Shown here in pieces: positions 1 through 11,991 of a stretch of 44,460 nucleotides of DNA. Position numbers and translations under genes: made by a program. The DNA lies in NCBI GenBank assembly GCA_028456385.1, contig JALNQF010000342.1:1-44460 (forward strand). The letters are read 5' to 3'. The notes under the pieces are model-generated. The model was not told the origin of the DNA and made no database searches. It saw only the letters and a list, made by a program, of their open reading frames with translations. The DNA is from Ophiosphaerella korrae (Eukaryota; Ascomycota; Dothideomycetes; Pleosporales; Phaeosphaeriaceae). The number at the start of each line of letters is the position of its first letter. The first letter of the stretch is position 1.

Positions 1-472
1 AGTAGTATTTTAAAGGAATTAGAAGTATAAAAGTAAAAATTTAAAAAGATATTAATTTATAAGCTCTAGAATAAAATTTTAGTAATATATTACGTAAGCT
101 AACTAAAAAAATAAATTTTTTATTTTTTTTCTTTAATTATAAAAAATTACTTAGATAAGTAATCTATACTAAAAATTTAATTATAGAAACTTTACTAACT
201 AAATTAGGCTTAGTAGAAAAATTAAGCTTTTTTAAACGTTAATTAAAAAGTTATACTAAAAGGAAAATTAAGAAAAAAAATACCTCTACTTTAACTATTA
301 TTATAATAATATAGATTATATAATATAAGAAATTTTTTATTAAAAAAGTAAATTTTACCCTTTTCTCTACAAATTTAATATTTTAAAATTTTTATAACTA
401 TTATAGTTTTAAAGATATAAAAGTTTAAAAATAGTTAAAAAAAAATTCCTCTTTATTTTTTACACCCCTCTA
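1..472 (-). mobile_element. Tc1/mariner-type element, terminal fragment (copy 2)
   Basis: This stretch is, nearly base for base, the reverse complement of about 20064-20535, the left end of the complete Tc1-type element further along. It therefore represents the same family in the opposite orientation, running off the start of the window. Its terminal sequence TACACCCCTCTA ends at 472 and is followed by TA (473-474), the expected target duplication. The flank from 473 continues in the integrase region of chromovirus copy A at the place where copy C reads AAATATATAATATC (around 11180), so the element went into a TA of that retrotransposon. Only the non-coding terminal part is visible here; no transposase motif lies inside this fragment. 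Confidence 0.85.
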
Positions 473-1285
473 TATATAATATCTATAGTATATTATCTAT
501 AAATAGATAGATAGATAGTTAGAATAAATAAATTAGATAGTAGAATAGTACTTAAGATACTACCTTAACTATAACTAGAATAATTAGGTATAACTATTAC
601 TTATAGTATAGTTAGTATATAATAGCGTAAAAAATATAGTAATAAAAGTATTACTCTTTTTTATAAATTATAGATTTAAGCCTAATATATACTAGATACT
701 AAGAAACTAAATATCTTAGTTCTTAAGAGGAAAAAACTTTACTAATAGACTTAAAAATATATATAATTAACTAAGATAGGATATAAAATTCCTATATAAT
801 TATATAGCTAAGTACTATAATAAGAAATATAAAAGAGAACCTTAATTTAAAGAAAAAGAAAAAGTATAGTTAGTATAAAAAAATATTAAGAGTAAATAAC
901 TAAGTTTAAAACTAGACTATATTAAAATAAAACTATATAAAGTTAAGAAGAAAGTTATACTAGTTATATTTAAATTAAAGCTACTAAATAAAATAAAAAT
1001 ACACCTAATATTCTATATAGCCTTACTAGAATAAGTACTATAAGATATAAAACTACTAGTATATAAAGTAGATATATATAGAAAATAAGAAAAATAAGAA
1101 GTTAAGAAAATCTTATAATACTAGTTTTATAATAGAAAAAACTACTACTTAGAAGAATAGATAGGAATAGGTAAAAAAGGATAACTATAAGAAAAAATAT
1201 AGGAACTAGAGAATAATCTTAATTACTCTAAGAAACTAAAAGAGTTCTAAAGTTAAAACCTTTTAGAACGCCTAATAGTAAACTA
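473..1285 (+). pseudogene. Copy A pol remnant: integrase C-terminus and chromodomain
   Basis: Homologous to the last ~270 codons of the gag-pol frame in copy C. It carries the region after the integrase catalytic core, where gypsy integrases have the GPY/F-type fold, and the chromodomain near 1080-1240. The chromodomain is recognisable by the same E-E-V-K-E-I-L pattern and the tract before the terminal L-K-E-F that the other copies have. Stops are TAA/TAG at positions expected for Q and W codons. In the family, integrase inserts the cDNA and the chromodomain steers it towards methylated-histone chromatin. The exact stop is uncertain because the usual AAC-TAA end reads AAC-TAT here. It is not functional. 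Confidence 0.7.
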
Positions 1286-1367
1286 TAAGGAACGATATTA
1301 CTAATAGTAGGTAGAGAGGCGCTAGACTCGCCTAATATAGTAAGAGCTAGAGTAGCCTCTACTATAT

Positions 1368-1611
1368 CCTTAAAATTAAGCTTAGACTCTAAGAGAGTAG
1401 ACTACTTAATAGACTTCTTATTATTTAAAGCTTTTATTTTATAGAAATAAAATAAATAAGCTTAATTATTAGATAACTATATTTAATTATTAAGGAAATA
1501 AGACTAATATTCTTTTAGCGTATAATAAGAGACTTTATAAAGTCTCTTATACTTCTTTTTAGCTTCTATAATCTATAATAATAGTTTTTCTTAAGTATAG
1601 TTAATAGCTTT
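1368..1611 (-). pseudogene. Antisense coiled-coil frame of copy A
   Basis: On the minus strand, between the end of pol and the 3' LTR, one frame reads through a K/E/L-rich segment including EAKKKYKR and YFYKIKALNNKKSIK and ending near LESKLNFK. The same frame in copies C, F, G and H gives clearly related peptides. This copy has a longer middle section (roughly 20 residues more) than C or F. Interruptions are TAA and TAG only, as expected from mutated Q or W codons. The function is unknown; it resembles an accessory coiled-coil protein and faces gag-pol tail to tail. I could not locate a start codon. See the finding on the antisense frame. Confidence 0.5.
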
Positions 1612-1963
1612 CTCTATTATAAATAAGTATAGACGTATAAATAAGTATCTTTAACTTATACTTTACTATAGATATACTAGATAGATTATAAGATAAGTAA
1701 ATATTAGTATAAATATATACTTTATAAGCCTTACTATATTTTAAAGAGAAATATACTAAAAGAAAGCTTAAAGACTTATAATAAAAATAAAGAAATATTA
1801 TAATACTACTATATAATATATAATCTACTAACTAAATATAATAAAGAGTAGACTTAGTAGGTATAGAGATAGAGGATAAAAAACTTTATATTAATAAAAA
1901 AACTAGATTAATAACTTTAGCTCTAGGATAAAAAAGTAAAGAGCTACTTAGAAGAAGAAATAG

Positions 1964-2412
1964 TATTATAGGCGTAATAATAGAAATTAAGATAAAGCTA
2001 ATTAGTCTTAACTTAGAAGATAATAAAGTATAGAATAAGTAGAGTAATAATATTAATTAGGAAATAGCTTATAACTAGGATACGTAAGTAATCTTTTAAT
2101 CTATTTAGTGTATAGATAGAAAATAATTATAGATTAATAGATTAGTAATCTCTTAATCTATTAAGTATATAGATAGAAAATAATTATAGATTAATAGATT
2201 AGATAAACTATATAATTAGTAGGATATATATTATTAAGATAGTATTAGTAATTTAATCTTTTAACTATAGAACGCTAATACAAGATAGTTATAAAATATC
2301 TTCTATTATTTATAGTTATTATAGATCTTAATATAAGCTTTTTATTATTATCTTCTAATCTACTAACTTTTAAAGATAAGTACTTATAGTTAATAATAGG
2401 TAGCCTATTATA
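1964..2412 (+). repeat. 3' LTR of copy A
   Basis: 449-bp LTR. It starts directly after a purine-rich tract (around 1950-1963), as expected for a polypurine primer, and ends in CTATTATA, the mutated version of the ATTACA end kept in copy F. Its 3' half (from about 2220) aligns with the LTRs of all other copies, while its 5' half belongs to a variant of its own with an internal 57-bp tandem duplication. Confidence 0.85.
2088..2201 (+). repeat. Two tandem 57-bp units inside LTR A
   Basis: Units 2088-2144 and 2145-2201 both start GTAATCT and end ATAGATTA, and differ at only a few bases. They occupy the same part of the LTR where copy H carries 54-bp repeats of a different sequence, so this LTR segment seems prone to tandem duplication. 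Confidence 0.85.
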
Positions 2413-3835
2413 AAGATAAATTAAAGTAAATAAATATCTATAGACCTCTTAGGCTATAGTAAACCTATAGTTAGTAATACCTTTTATAATAGAGCTATAA
2501 TTTTAAATAAACTTTTTACTACTATTTTAAAATAATATAAAACCTTAGTATTAAAATAATATAGTAAGTATAAGTTTAGACTTTTATAGTTATATTAGGT
2601 ATAGAGACCTAAATTACTATATTAATAACTATAAAGAAAGAAAAGCTTTAATACTTAATAGATAGATTTAGTTTAATCTAGAAACTAGAAGATACTAATA
2701 GAGTATAAAGTAAACTTACTAAAGGTTTATTAAATAGATTAGAGTAAGAAGTAACTAAAATAATATAATAATCTAGTATATCTAGTAGAGAATATAAAAC
2801 TTAAAGTATAGAGAAATAAATCTTTAGGTAATACTAAACCTTATAATATAATAGCTAGTATAGCTTTAGATAATAATAGTAATAAACTTACTTAAGAGTA
2901 TAATAAATAATTTAGAAGAAGATAGAATAGTAAGTATAGAAGAATATAATAGATTCTAGATATAGTAACTAAAAATAAAAAGAGATCTAGTAGAAGAAAA
3001 TATTACTAAAACTATATATATTACTATAGTAAAGTTTAAAACCTAAAAGCTTTTAGTACTTATTCTAGCTATATAAAATAATTATAAAAAAGAAGCTAAA
3101 TTTTTTAAATCTAAATAGACCTAATTTAATAATATAGAAATAGAAATAGATATAAAATAACCTCTTTAAAAAAATAGATAAATAATAGAACTATATAAAA
3201 AAGCTTAAGTAGATTAATATTCTAAAACTAAATACTAAAGAAGTAATATAAAAAGTTATAGAAGCGCTAGTATCTTTACTTATATAAATACTCTTAGCTA
3301 ATATACTAGACTTTTTTAAGAAGCTTATAAAGCCTACTTTTATAGTAAATAAGTTAGAAGAGTTTATAAATATAAAAGTAATAGTAAGTATAACTAAAAA
3401 CTTAAGAAAAATACTCTAGAGCTTTAAGAAACTACTAGTAACTTTATCTTAGAATAGCCTATACCTATATATAATAAATACTAATATTTTAGACTAAGTA
3501 ATAGTAAAAGCTATAAATAGAAAAATTATTAGATATAAAGCTTATAAACTCTTAAGCTCTTTTACTAAAGTACTTTCTATTATACTTATATACTTTACTA
3601 GTTTTATAGTAAATATAAATATAGTAAAAGAGTACTTAGAATATAACTAACTTAGTAAAATTAAAAGACTTAGAACAAAATACCTAAAAGTAATAATCTA
3701 GGTCTATAAACTAGACTACTAGCTTTACTTAACTTAAAAGTAGAACTTAATATAATCTACTTTAAAATAGCTCTAGCTACTAGCTTAAGTATAACTTCTA
3801 TACCTAAGAAAATAGCTAGAGTATAGCTAGTTACT

Positions 3836-6036
3836 ATAAATAGAGTAAAGGAGTCCTTTAAAAAGATTATATAAGGTGTACTAGTTATAATTAAAAGTAT
3901 TAAAGTTTAGTCTAACTTCTTTATTATAAGAGGTCTCTCTTATTTAATAATCTTTAAAAACCTATTTATAATAGATTATTAATACTCTTTTAAATAAAAA
4001 GATAATAGCTAAATATACTATAAAGTTTAGTTAAAGAATTAAAATACTTCTATAAAGTTTATAGTAATATTTAATAGAATAGAAAGTATAAGATAGATAA
4101 ATATAATAATAATAGAAAAACTAGTAAAAAACTTTACTACTAAGAGTAGAGTTCTATAAATAGATACTTAGAAAATAGAGAAATAAAAAAGAGACGCCTA
4201 GAGAACTATTAGTAGTACCTAGTATTTATACTAGGAATTATAAAGTAATCTATAAGTAGATCTAATATAAATAAAATAAGCTAGTATTTCTCTAGATAAA
4301 AGAATCTTAGAAATCCTAAAAGACCTTATAGAGATATAGAAATAAGTAGAAAGAAAAAAATAGATACTTAAAAGCTTATTAAAGATAAAGCTATAATTTA
4401 AGCTAAATACTATATATAAGTTAAAAAGTAAAAAAATATAGCTAGTCTATAACTTTTTAGTATAGCTTTACTAAGTAGAGAGTTAATTAAACTAGAAAGT
4501 AAGAGTAGAACTTAGGTAGCTAGTAAATAATAACTTAAGCTAGAGATAATTCTAATAATATATTACTAATAAGACTACTTTCTTTTCTATAGGTACTTAG
4601 GTTATAGAAGAATAGCTAGTAAAAATAAAGATTACTAGCTAGCTATAACTAAAAGAAAAAAAAATACTAATTAAAGTTTTTCTATATTAAAAAGCTATAT
4701 TAAGCTTTAACTTTATAGAATTGGGCTATATCTACTCTAATATTATCTTACTAGTTTAAATTAATATAGTACTTTATAAAGCCTAGAAAGAAAATAGCTT
4801 CTCTATACTTTATAAACTAAAAAAAGTAGTTAATAAGATAATTTAGAAATAGTTAGACTAAAGAGTCCTTAAATTAAATAAAAGCTTATATAGTAACTTC
4901 TAGTTCTTAGTAAAGAAAAAAAACTAAAGATACTAACTTATTAATAATACTTAGCGTATAAATAGTATAACTATTAGAGATACTAACTTACTTCTAAACC
5001 TAGATAAATTCTTAAAAGAATTTATAAGTTATTATATTATATCTCTAATAGACTTTTTTTCTAGATATAATTAAGTAAAACTCTATTAGAACTCTAAACT
5101 ACTTATAGTATTTTATACGCTAACTTATAGACTAGTATAGTAATATACTCTACTTATAAGTACTATAAACTCTATTACTAAGTTTATATAAGTAGTAACT
5201 AAAATCTTATAAAAATTAATTCTAACTAGCTATATATTATATATAAATAATATTATAGTAAAAAGCCTAAAAATAGACTATAACTTAGACTTACTAGAAC
5301 CTAAAATCTAAAAGTTTATTAGCGAATATATTATTAATATAGATAAAGTTTTACGTAACTTTAAAATAGCTAGTACTACTACCTTAAGTTTTAAATTAGA
5401 CTAGTACTATAACTCTATAGAGATTATAGAGTATATAGTAAATAAAGAAAGCTAGTACTTAGCTAATAAGAAGATCTAAAAAATAATTAAATAGCTAGCT
5501 TATAAATCTCTAAAAAAAGTCTAAATATTTATTAGCTTTTATATATACTATAGAATCTAGATTAAAGGTTTTACTAAGATAGTAATACTACTATTTAAGC
5601 TACTAAAAAAGAATAAAGAATTTAAATAAAGCTAAAAAGCTTTTCTTACTATAAATAAATTAAAAACTTAACTAACTAGTATACTAGTATTAGTCTCTAT
5701 AGACTATAGTAAGCTTATTAAACTAATTATTATATTAGTTAATATAAGTAAAAAGAGTTAAAGTATAGTACTTTAGTAAAAAAACCTAAAAGGCTATTAG
5801 AACGTAGTATACTATAAATTAGGAGTATAGTTACTTTTAGAGTATAACTAAGATTCTAGGAAATATAAGTATAAAGCTATACTACTAGTATATAAGAAAT
5901 TCTACTTATAAATCTATAGAGTTTATTTTATAGTAGAAATAAATACTTATATACTTATAGATTAACTTAATTAAAGCGCTAGTAACTTCCTAGAAGCTCT
6001 AATTATAAGATAGCTTACTTTTCTAAATATATAGGA
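3836..6036 (+). pseudogene. Element B pol: protease end, reverse transcriptase, RNase H (first part)
   Basis: In one frame (codons starting at 3836, 4970, 5240 and 6032 all agree) three parts are visible. First is a retropepsin C-terminal segment around 3836-3990, with RGLSYLIIFKNLFIIDY corresponding to the usual ILGxPF...D pattern. Second is the reverse transcriptase: TIRDTNL at 4970-4990, SLIDFFSRYN shortly after, and the active site YINN at 5240-5251, a mutated YIDD. Third is RNase H from about 5580, with the pattern ILVSIDYSK. Known role: RT and RNase H copy the element RNA into DNA in virus-like particles. The last codons before the insertion read TFLNI and then a TAG in place of W. All stops fit Q/W codon loss, so the gene is dead. 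Confidence 0.8.
6032..6036 (+). repeat. Target duplication TAGGA, left of copy C
   Basis: Five-base direct repeat; the partner is at 13064-13068, immediately after the 3' LTR. A five-base duplication is typical of gypsy integrases. Confidence 0.9.
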
Positions 6037-6464
6037 TATTATAGGTGTAATAAAAGAAATCGAGATAGAACTAATTAGTCCTAATCTAGGCGCTAACAAA
6101 GTATAAGACAAGCAAGGTAATAACCTTAATTAGGAAACTATATATAACTAAGATACCTAGGCTAATCTATAATCTATAGATTCTTAGTATTAATAGATTA
6201 TAGATTAAGACAATCTATAATCTACTAATCTTAGTAAATATAGATTATAGATTACGACAAGTATATAGTTAGTAAGATGCGTATTATTAGGATATTATTA
6301 GTAATTTAATCCCTTAACTACAGAACGCTAATATAGGATAGTTGCGAAATATCTTCTATTATTATAAGTTATTGTAGATTATAACCTAAGCTTTTACTAT
6401 TAACTCTTAATCTACTAATACTCTTTAGGTACTAGGAAGTTAACCCTAGTAACAACCTATTATA
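6037..6464 (+). repeat. 5' LTR of copy C
   Basis: 428 bp, starting TATTATAGGTG (original TG lost to mutation) and ending CCTATTATA. It contains a cluster of direct and inverted copies of AATCTATAATCTA (about 6165-6255). The promoter and poly(A) signals of the element should lie here, but they cannot be defined in sequence this AT-rich. It is followed by CCTTACTAATCTAG, the expected primer-binding region. Confidence 0.92.
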
Positions 6465-6525
6465 CCTTACTAATCTAGTTATTGCGAGAAGCAAAGCGTA
6501 AGTAGCGTATAGTCTAGCTAATATA

Positions 6526-9500
6526 ATAGTAGAAAGTTTAACTAAAATAAGTAAAGCCCCTAAGAGTAGTTATAAGTCTAATAGTACTATATAGGAAACA
6601 ATTAAGGACTAAATTAATAATCTAATCTTAGATAAAGAAGATATAAAAATAGTAATTAATACTTTAGAAACATAGAACAAGGAACTATAAGATTATATAA
6701 AGTAGAATAAAGTATAGATTAAAGCTATTATTAAAGGTTAGAATTAGATAGAACTAATTACATAACGTCTAGTAATAAGTATAATAAAGAAACTACCTAA
6801 GATACCTATCCTTAAAAAGTTTAATAGAATAAGGGAGAAACTAAGACCCTTTATAGCCTTAGTATAACTCTAGATAGATATATAGGTACTACACTTTAAT
6901 ATAGAAGAGAAGAAGGTAATATATATTAGGTTGCACCTAGAAGAAGACGTAATAAGATAGTATAAGCCGTACTAGATAGACTATATAATATACTCTCTAA
7001 TAACCTAGAAGGATAAAACTAGAGCTATTTTTAGAAGTTACGAGTACTTTACTAAACGAATAAGAGTAGTATTTAGGGATATAGACGTTACCTAATAAGC
7101 TAAAGAATAGCTAGAAAAGCTTATATAAAGTTAGAGCGTTCCTAAGTATATATTATAATTTAAATAACTATTACAAAATATAGAGTAGAATAAGTTAGCC
7201 TTAATGTTACAATTTAAGTAAGGACTAAACTTAAAAATTCGATACAAGATAATATATATAGAAAAACCAAGGACACTAGAAGCCCTAAAGTAATAAGTAA
7301 TACAAATTAACAATAATCTTTAAGAATAGAAGAAAAACAAATATAGAGGTTATACCTAGAATTATAATAAGAGAGACTCTATAATCTTTAACGCTAATAA
7401 AGATAAAAAGAAAAAGAAGAATAAAGACTTTACGTACTTTAATTGTAGTAAACTAGGCTACTACGCAAAAGACTACTAATTAAAGAAAAAGGATATAGTA
7501 TATTATAAATGTAGGAAACCTAGATACTTTACAAAGAACTACAAGAATAAGAACCTAAAGAAAGAAACCTAGTTAAAATTAACTAAAAAGAAGAAAGAAG
7601 TACTACAAGTATAGGCTAAACCTTAAGAGAAGGTAGCTAAGAGTAAAGAAGTATAATATATAATACTCTATTAGACCTTTTATTATAACGATAACTACTA
7701 TATATATCTTTCTAGTAAGTAAGGAGTAGTATAGTTCTTATAGAAATAGAGATATAAAGTAGCTATAATAAAAGAAGATAGAATAAAAGCTTAGCTAAAA
7801 GAAATAGCCTAAGTAATAGACCTACTAGAAGAAGATCTAAAAGGAGAAGAGCCCCTAGTACTATTAATCTAAGCTAAAGGACTAGCACTAAATAAAGAGA
7901 CTACTACTACTACCTCTAAAAGACTATAGAGAAGTAAGAGATAAGTTAGTATAAGAGGTATAGAATATACCTAGCTAATAATATATAACTACAATAGCTA
8001 TATAACTATAGATATAGAGGAACAAGATAAAGAATAGAAGTTTATTTAAAAATACTTACTAGTTATAAGTATAGAAGAAGCGTATAAAGACTAGAAGGAA
8101 CGTAATCCTAAAGAAATAAAGTTTATACTATTTTAAGAATAGATAAAGTAATATATAGTTGTAGTAAGAAAAATACCTATATAAAAAGAATAGTAATACC
8201 TTGTAAAAAAAACGTAATAGATTAACAAAGCCTATATACTAAGAGTACTAGTAGTATACTATATCCTAATAATAGACACACCTAGTAAAAGTAAATACTA
8301 AGAAGAAGATAATAAAATAATAGATCTAAAATATCTAGTATACTTTAAAGTATTATAGATATTATACCTAGATAAGAATTGTATTACACATAAGAACCCT
8401 AAAGTAAATAACAACGTATAGCCTATAAGAAGAAGAGGCTATAACTATACAAGAGCAATTCTAGTAAAAGATATCTAAGGATAGAAAATAATCCTAGAAA
8501 ATAGATATATAGTAGTAAGACCTAGCCTAAAACTATTAAAGAAATGCGTCTAAAGAAGACTATAGTATAAATATATATACAACAAGTATCTAAAATAAAA
8601 AGAATATAAACTTAAAGTAGGCCTATAGCCTTAGAAAGATAGACAATTTACAAAGTTACCTAAGTAAGAAAAACTAAAAGGTATAGGAGGCCTATATATT
8701 ACAAAAATAAGAATATACTAAGGAAAGAAAGTATAATTAATAATTAATAGTAGAGCTACAAGAAACTTTATATTAAAGAAGTTTGTAGAAATACAAAGAA
8801 TAAAGTATATAATAAAAAAATACTCTTAATAACTAAGTATAATTAAAGGAAATCTATTCTAGAAACTAATATAGTTTAAGATAGCACTTTTAACACTAAG
8901 GTTAAAAGGACTAGAAATTAAGAATATAGTTATAGATATAACAACAATTAATAACAAACAAGATATAATATTAGGTATACTATAGTTATAAATAACTAAC
9001 CTATATATTAATTAGAAGATAGAGAAGATTAACTACTATAGAATAGACACGTTAAAAGCCTATAAGAATACCTACAAGGGAGAATTCTTAGAAGAATATA
9101 AAAAATAGGAAAAATAGCTTATAGAACCTAAAGATTACCTTCTAGAATATTAACTATAGGACTTAGCGATAGAAATAGAAGAAAGAAAAGACGTAGAGTA
9201 GAGCCTAGTCTACTAGAAAACAGAAGAAAAATTAAAGATTAAACGAGTATTTATTTAAAACGCAATAAAAAAGAGATAGATAAGAGAATCTAAATCCTTA
9301 GTAGCTTATAGACTTATCTTTATAGACAAGAAAAGAATAAGTAATAAAAGACTCTATATAGACTTTAGAAAAACTAACGCAATTATAAATAAGAACTAAT
9401 ATCTCTTACTAAGGATAGACGTAATACAAGATAAACTATAGAAAGTAATAATCTTTACAAAGTTAGATATCTAGAACACCTATTACTAAATTAGAATTAA

Positions 9501-11991
9501 AAAAGGCAATAAATAGAAAATAGTATTTAGAATATAATAAAGATTATATAAATATTTAGTTATACTATTTAGCTTAATAAATATACTAGTAGCATTCTAA
9601 GAAAGAATTAATATAGTACTAAGAGAGTACTTAGATATATTTATATTTATATACTTAGACGACATCCTTATATTCTTAGAAATAGAAGAAGAATACGTAT
9701 AATATATATACAAAGTACTAGAAAAACTAGTAGAAGCTAAAATATTTCTTAAGATAAGAAAATACAAGTTCTATATAAAGGAAATAGATTTCCTAGGGTT
9801 TATTATAGAACTAGGAAAGATTAAGATTAATCTAGTAAAGATTAAGTTAATTAACGAATAGCTAATACTAAGAAACCTAAAAGAGGTACAATAATTTTAT
9901 AGGCTAGCTAACTTTTATAGAAAGTTAATAGTAAGATAGTCTAAAGATATAGAACTAATAACAAGACTTATAAAAAAAGATACGCTATTTAAATAGATAA
10001 AAGAATACAATAAAGTATTTAAGAAGATTAAGAAAAAGTTTATAGAAAACCTAGTTATTAGAATATATAACCTAGACCTACTAGTAATAGTAAAAATAGA
10101 CGTATCTAACTTAGTCTATAGAATAGTACTAATATAGGAAGACCTAGAGACTAAAAAAGAATACTTAGTTAAGTACTTCTCTAAGAAAATAAAGATAGTA
10201 AAACTTAATTACCTAATCTACAATAAAGAAATACTAGTAATCTATAAAGTATTTAAGTAATAAAGAGTATACTTACAAAGAGTAAAATATTAGATAAAGG
10301 TCTATATAGACTACAAGAATCTTATAAAATTTATAATAAATAAAGAATTATTATAATACTATACAAGATAGTAGGAATACTTATTAATATTTAATATAGA
10401 AATTATATATATAAAAGGGAAAGATAATTAGTTTATAGACGCCCTTAGTAGAAGACTAGACTTATAAGAAGAAGTAAGCGCTACTAGTATAGTTCTAGTT
10501 AAGAACAAAGAAGGATACTTAGTCCTAAATATATATAAAATAGCTATAATACTTAAAAGGAAAAGTAGTAAACTAGATAAATAGATTTAGAAAATAATAA
10601 AAGAAGTATCTAAAGAAATAGAGAAACTAGAAATCTAAGAAGGATTTATATAAGCCTATAGAAGAATATATATCCTAAAGAAGATCTAGAGAGAATTTAT
10701 ATAATAATTCTATAAATTACTAGTATATAGTTACTAAGGTATTAAGAAAATATTAGATAGACTACTACGAGATTACTATATTCTAAAAGCAAGATAATTA
10801 GTAATAAAGGTACTATAAGACTATATAGAATGTTAAAAGAATAAATATAATAGATATATACTATATAGAATATTATAACTAGTAGAAGTACTAGAATAAC
10901 TATAGGGAGTTATTACAATAGACTTTATTACAAAGTTACTAAAGTCTAAAGACCTAATATTAGGAGTTAAGTATAATAGAATCTTAATAATAGTAGATAA
11001 ACTTATAAAGTACTTATACTTTAGACTATATAAAGAAAAAAGTAGGATAGAGGTTACTATATACTAAGTTCTAGGAACTATAATTAGTTAATATAGACTA
11101 CTAGATAAGATTATTATAGATAGAGACGTATAATTTATATTAAAACTATAGGGAATAATAATAGTATAATTAGGAATTAAATATATAATATCTATAGCGT
11201 ATTACCTATAAATAGATAGATAGTTAGAACGAATAAATTAGATAGTAGAACAATACCTAAGATACTACCTTAATTATAACTAGAACAATTAAGTATAGTT
11301 ATTACCTATAGTATAGTTAGTATATAATAGCGCAAAGAACGTAATAATAAGAGTATTACTTTTCTTCGCGAACTATAGATTTAAGCCTAACGTATACTAG
11401 ATACTAAGAAATTAGATATCTTAGTCCTTAAGAGGAGAAAATTTTACTAATAGACTTAAAGATATACATAATTAACTAAGACAAGATATAGAATTCCTAT
11501 ATAATTATATAGTAAAATACTACAATAAGAAGTATAAAAAGAGACCTTAATTTAGAAAGAAAGAAAAAGTATAGTTAGTACGAAAAAATATTAAAAGTAA
11601 GCGACTAAGTTTAAAATTAGACTACGTTAAGATAAGACTATACGAAATTAAGAAAAAAGTTACACTAGTTATATTTAGATTAAAACTACTAAATAAAATA
11701 AAGATATACCTAACGTTTTATATAGCCTTACTAGAACAAGTACTATAGAATATAGAACTACTAGTATATAAAGTAGATATATATAGAGAATAAGAAGAAT
11801 AAGAAGTTAAAGAAATCTTATAATACTAGTTCTATAATAGAAAAAACTACTACTTAGTAGAATAGATAAGTATAGATAAAAAAAGATAACTATAAGAGAA
11901 GATATAGGAACTAGAAGATAATCTTAATTACTTTAAGAAACTAAAAGAGTTCTAAAGTTAAAACCCTCTAGAATACCTAGTAGTAAACTAA
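6526..11991 (+). pseudogene. Gag-Pol polyprotein of chromovirus C
   Basis: One frame runs from the presumed start (ATA for ATG at 6526, in context ACG/ATA/GTAGAA shared with the other copies) to about 11991, some 1,820 codons, with no frameshift found at the motifs checked. In order: gag; zinc knuckle 1 at 7435-7476 (C-F-N-C-G-K-L-G-H pattern with Tyr for mutated Cys/His); knuckle 2 at 7501-7542; protease NSRAT at 8746-8760 (from DSGAT); RT active site YLDDIL at 9652; RNase H IDVSN around 10096; integrase zinc finger from 10726 to CIEC at 10822-10833; catalytic Asp at 10921-10923 and 11119-11121 or 11125-11127, Glu at 11227-11229; chromodomain about 11790-11955 (EVKEIL...YYLVEW). All stops are TAA/TAG from lost Q or W codons. 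Known role: replication and chromatin-targeted integration. It is inactive through point mutation only. Confidence 0.92.
7435..7542 (+). other. Two CCHC zinc knuckles in Gag of copy C
   Basis: Two units with C-x2-C-x4-H-x4-C spacing lie in the gag-pol frame: YFNCSKLGYYAKDY and YYKCRKPRYFTKNY. In each, one Cys is kept and the other Cys/His positions read Tyr, the exact outcome of TGT/TGC or CAT/CAC changing to TAT/TAC. In the family these knuckles bind the packaged RNA. The G, H and C copies agree on the position. Confidence 0.85.

Larger units (their letters stand above)
473..2412 (+). mobile_element. Chromovirus (Ty3/gypsy) copy A, 3' part
   Basis: This is the 3' third of a gypsy element that aligns throughout with copy C from about 11180 to 13063. 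It contains the end of integrase, the chromodomain, the 3' untranslated stretch with an antisense frame, and a 3' LTR. The 5' part lies beyond the window, cut off by the Tc1-type insertion at 472. The LTR (1964-2412, 449 bp) begins TATTATAGGCG and ends CTATTATA, the mutated form of TG...ACA. The five bases after it (AAGAT, 2413-2417) would be the target duplication, but the other copy is outside the window. Mutation is heavy: hardly any CA or TG is left. Confidence 0.85.
2413..6036 (+). mobile_element. Ty3/gypsy element B, first visible part
   Basis: A gypsy retrotransposon of a different family from the chromoviruses. From about 3840 the second frame gives recognisable protease, reverse transcriptase and RNase H. 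The element is cut at 6036 by chromovirus C and resumes at 13064. Its 5' end is not identified: copy A may have inserted into it at 2412/2413, or B may begin in 2413-3000. The stretch 2413-3800 should hold gag, but I see no zinc knuckle there. It is among the most heavily mutated parts of the window, with only a handful of CA or TG dinucleotides. Confidence 0.75.

Noticed and set aside
7131..7313. Minus-strand open frame of 60 codons
   Set aside because: It lies wholly inside the plus-strand gag of copy C and has no conserved counterpart; it is a shadow of that frame.
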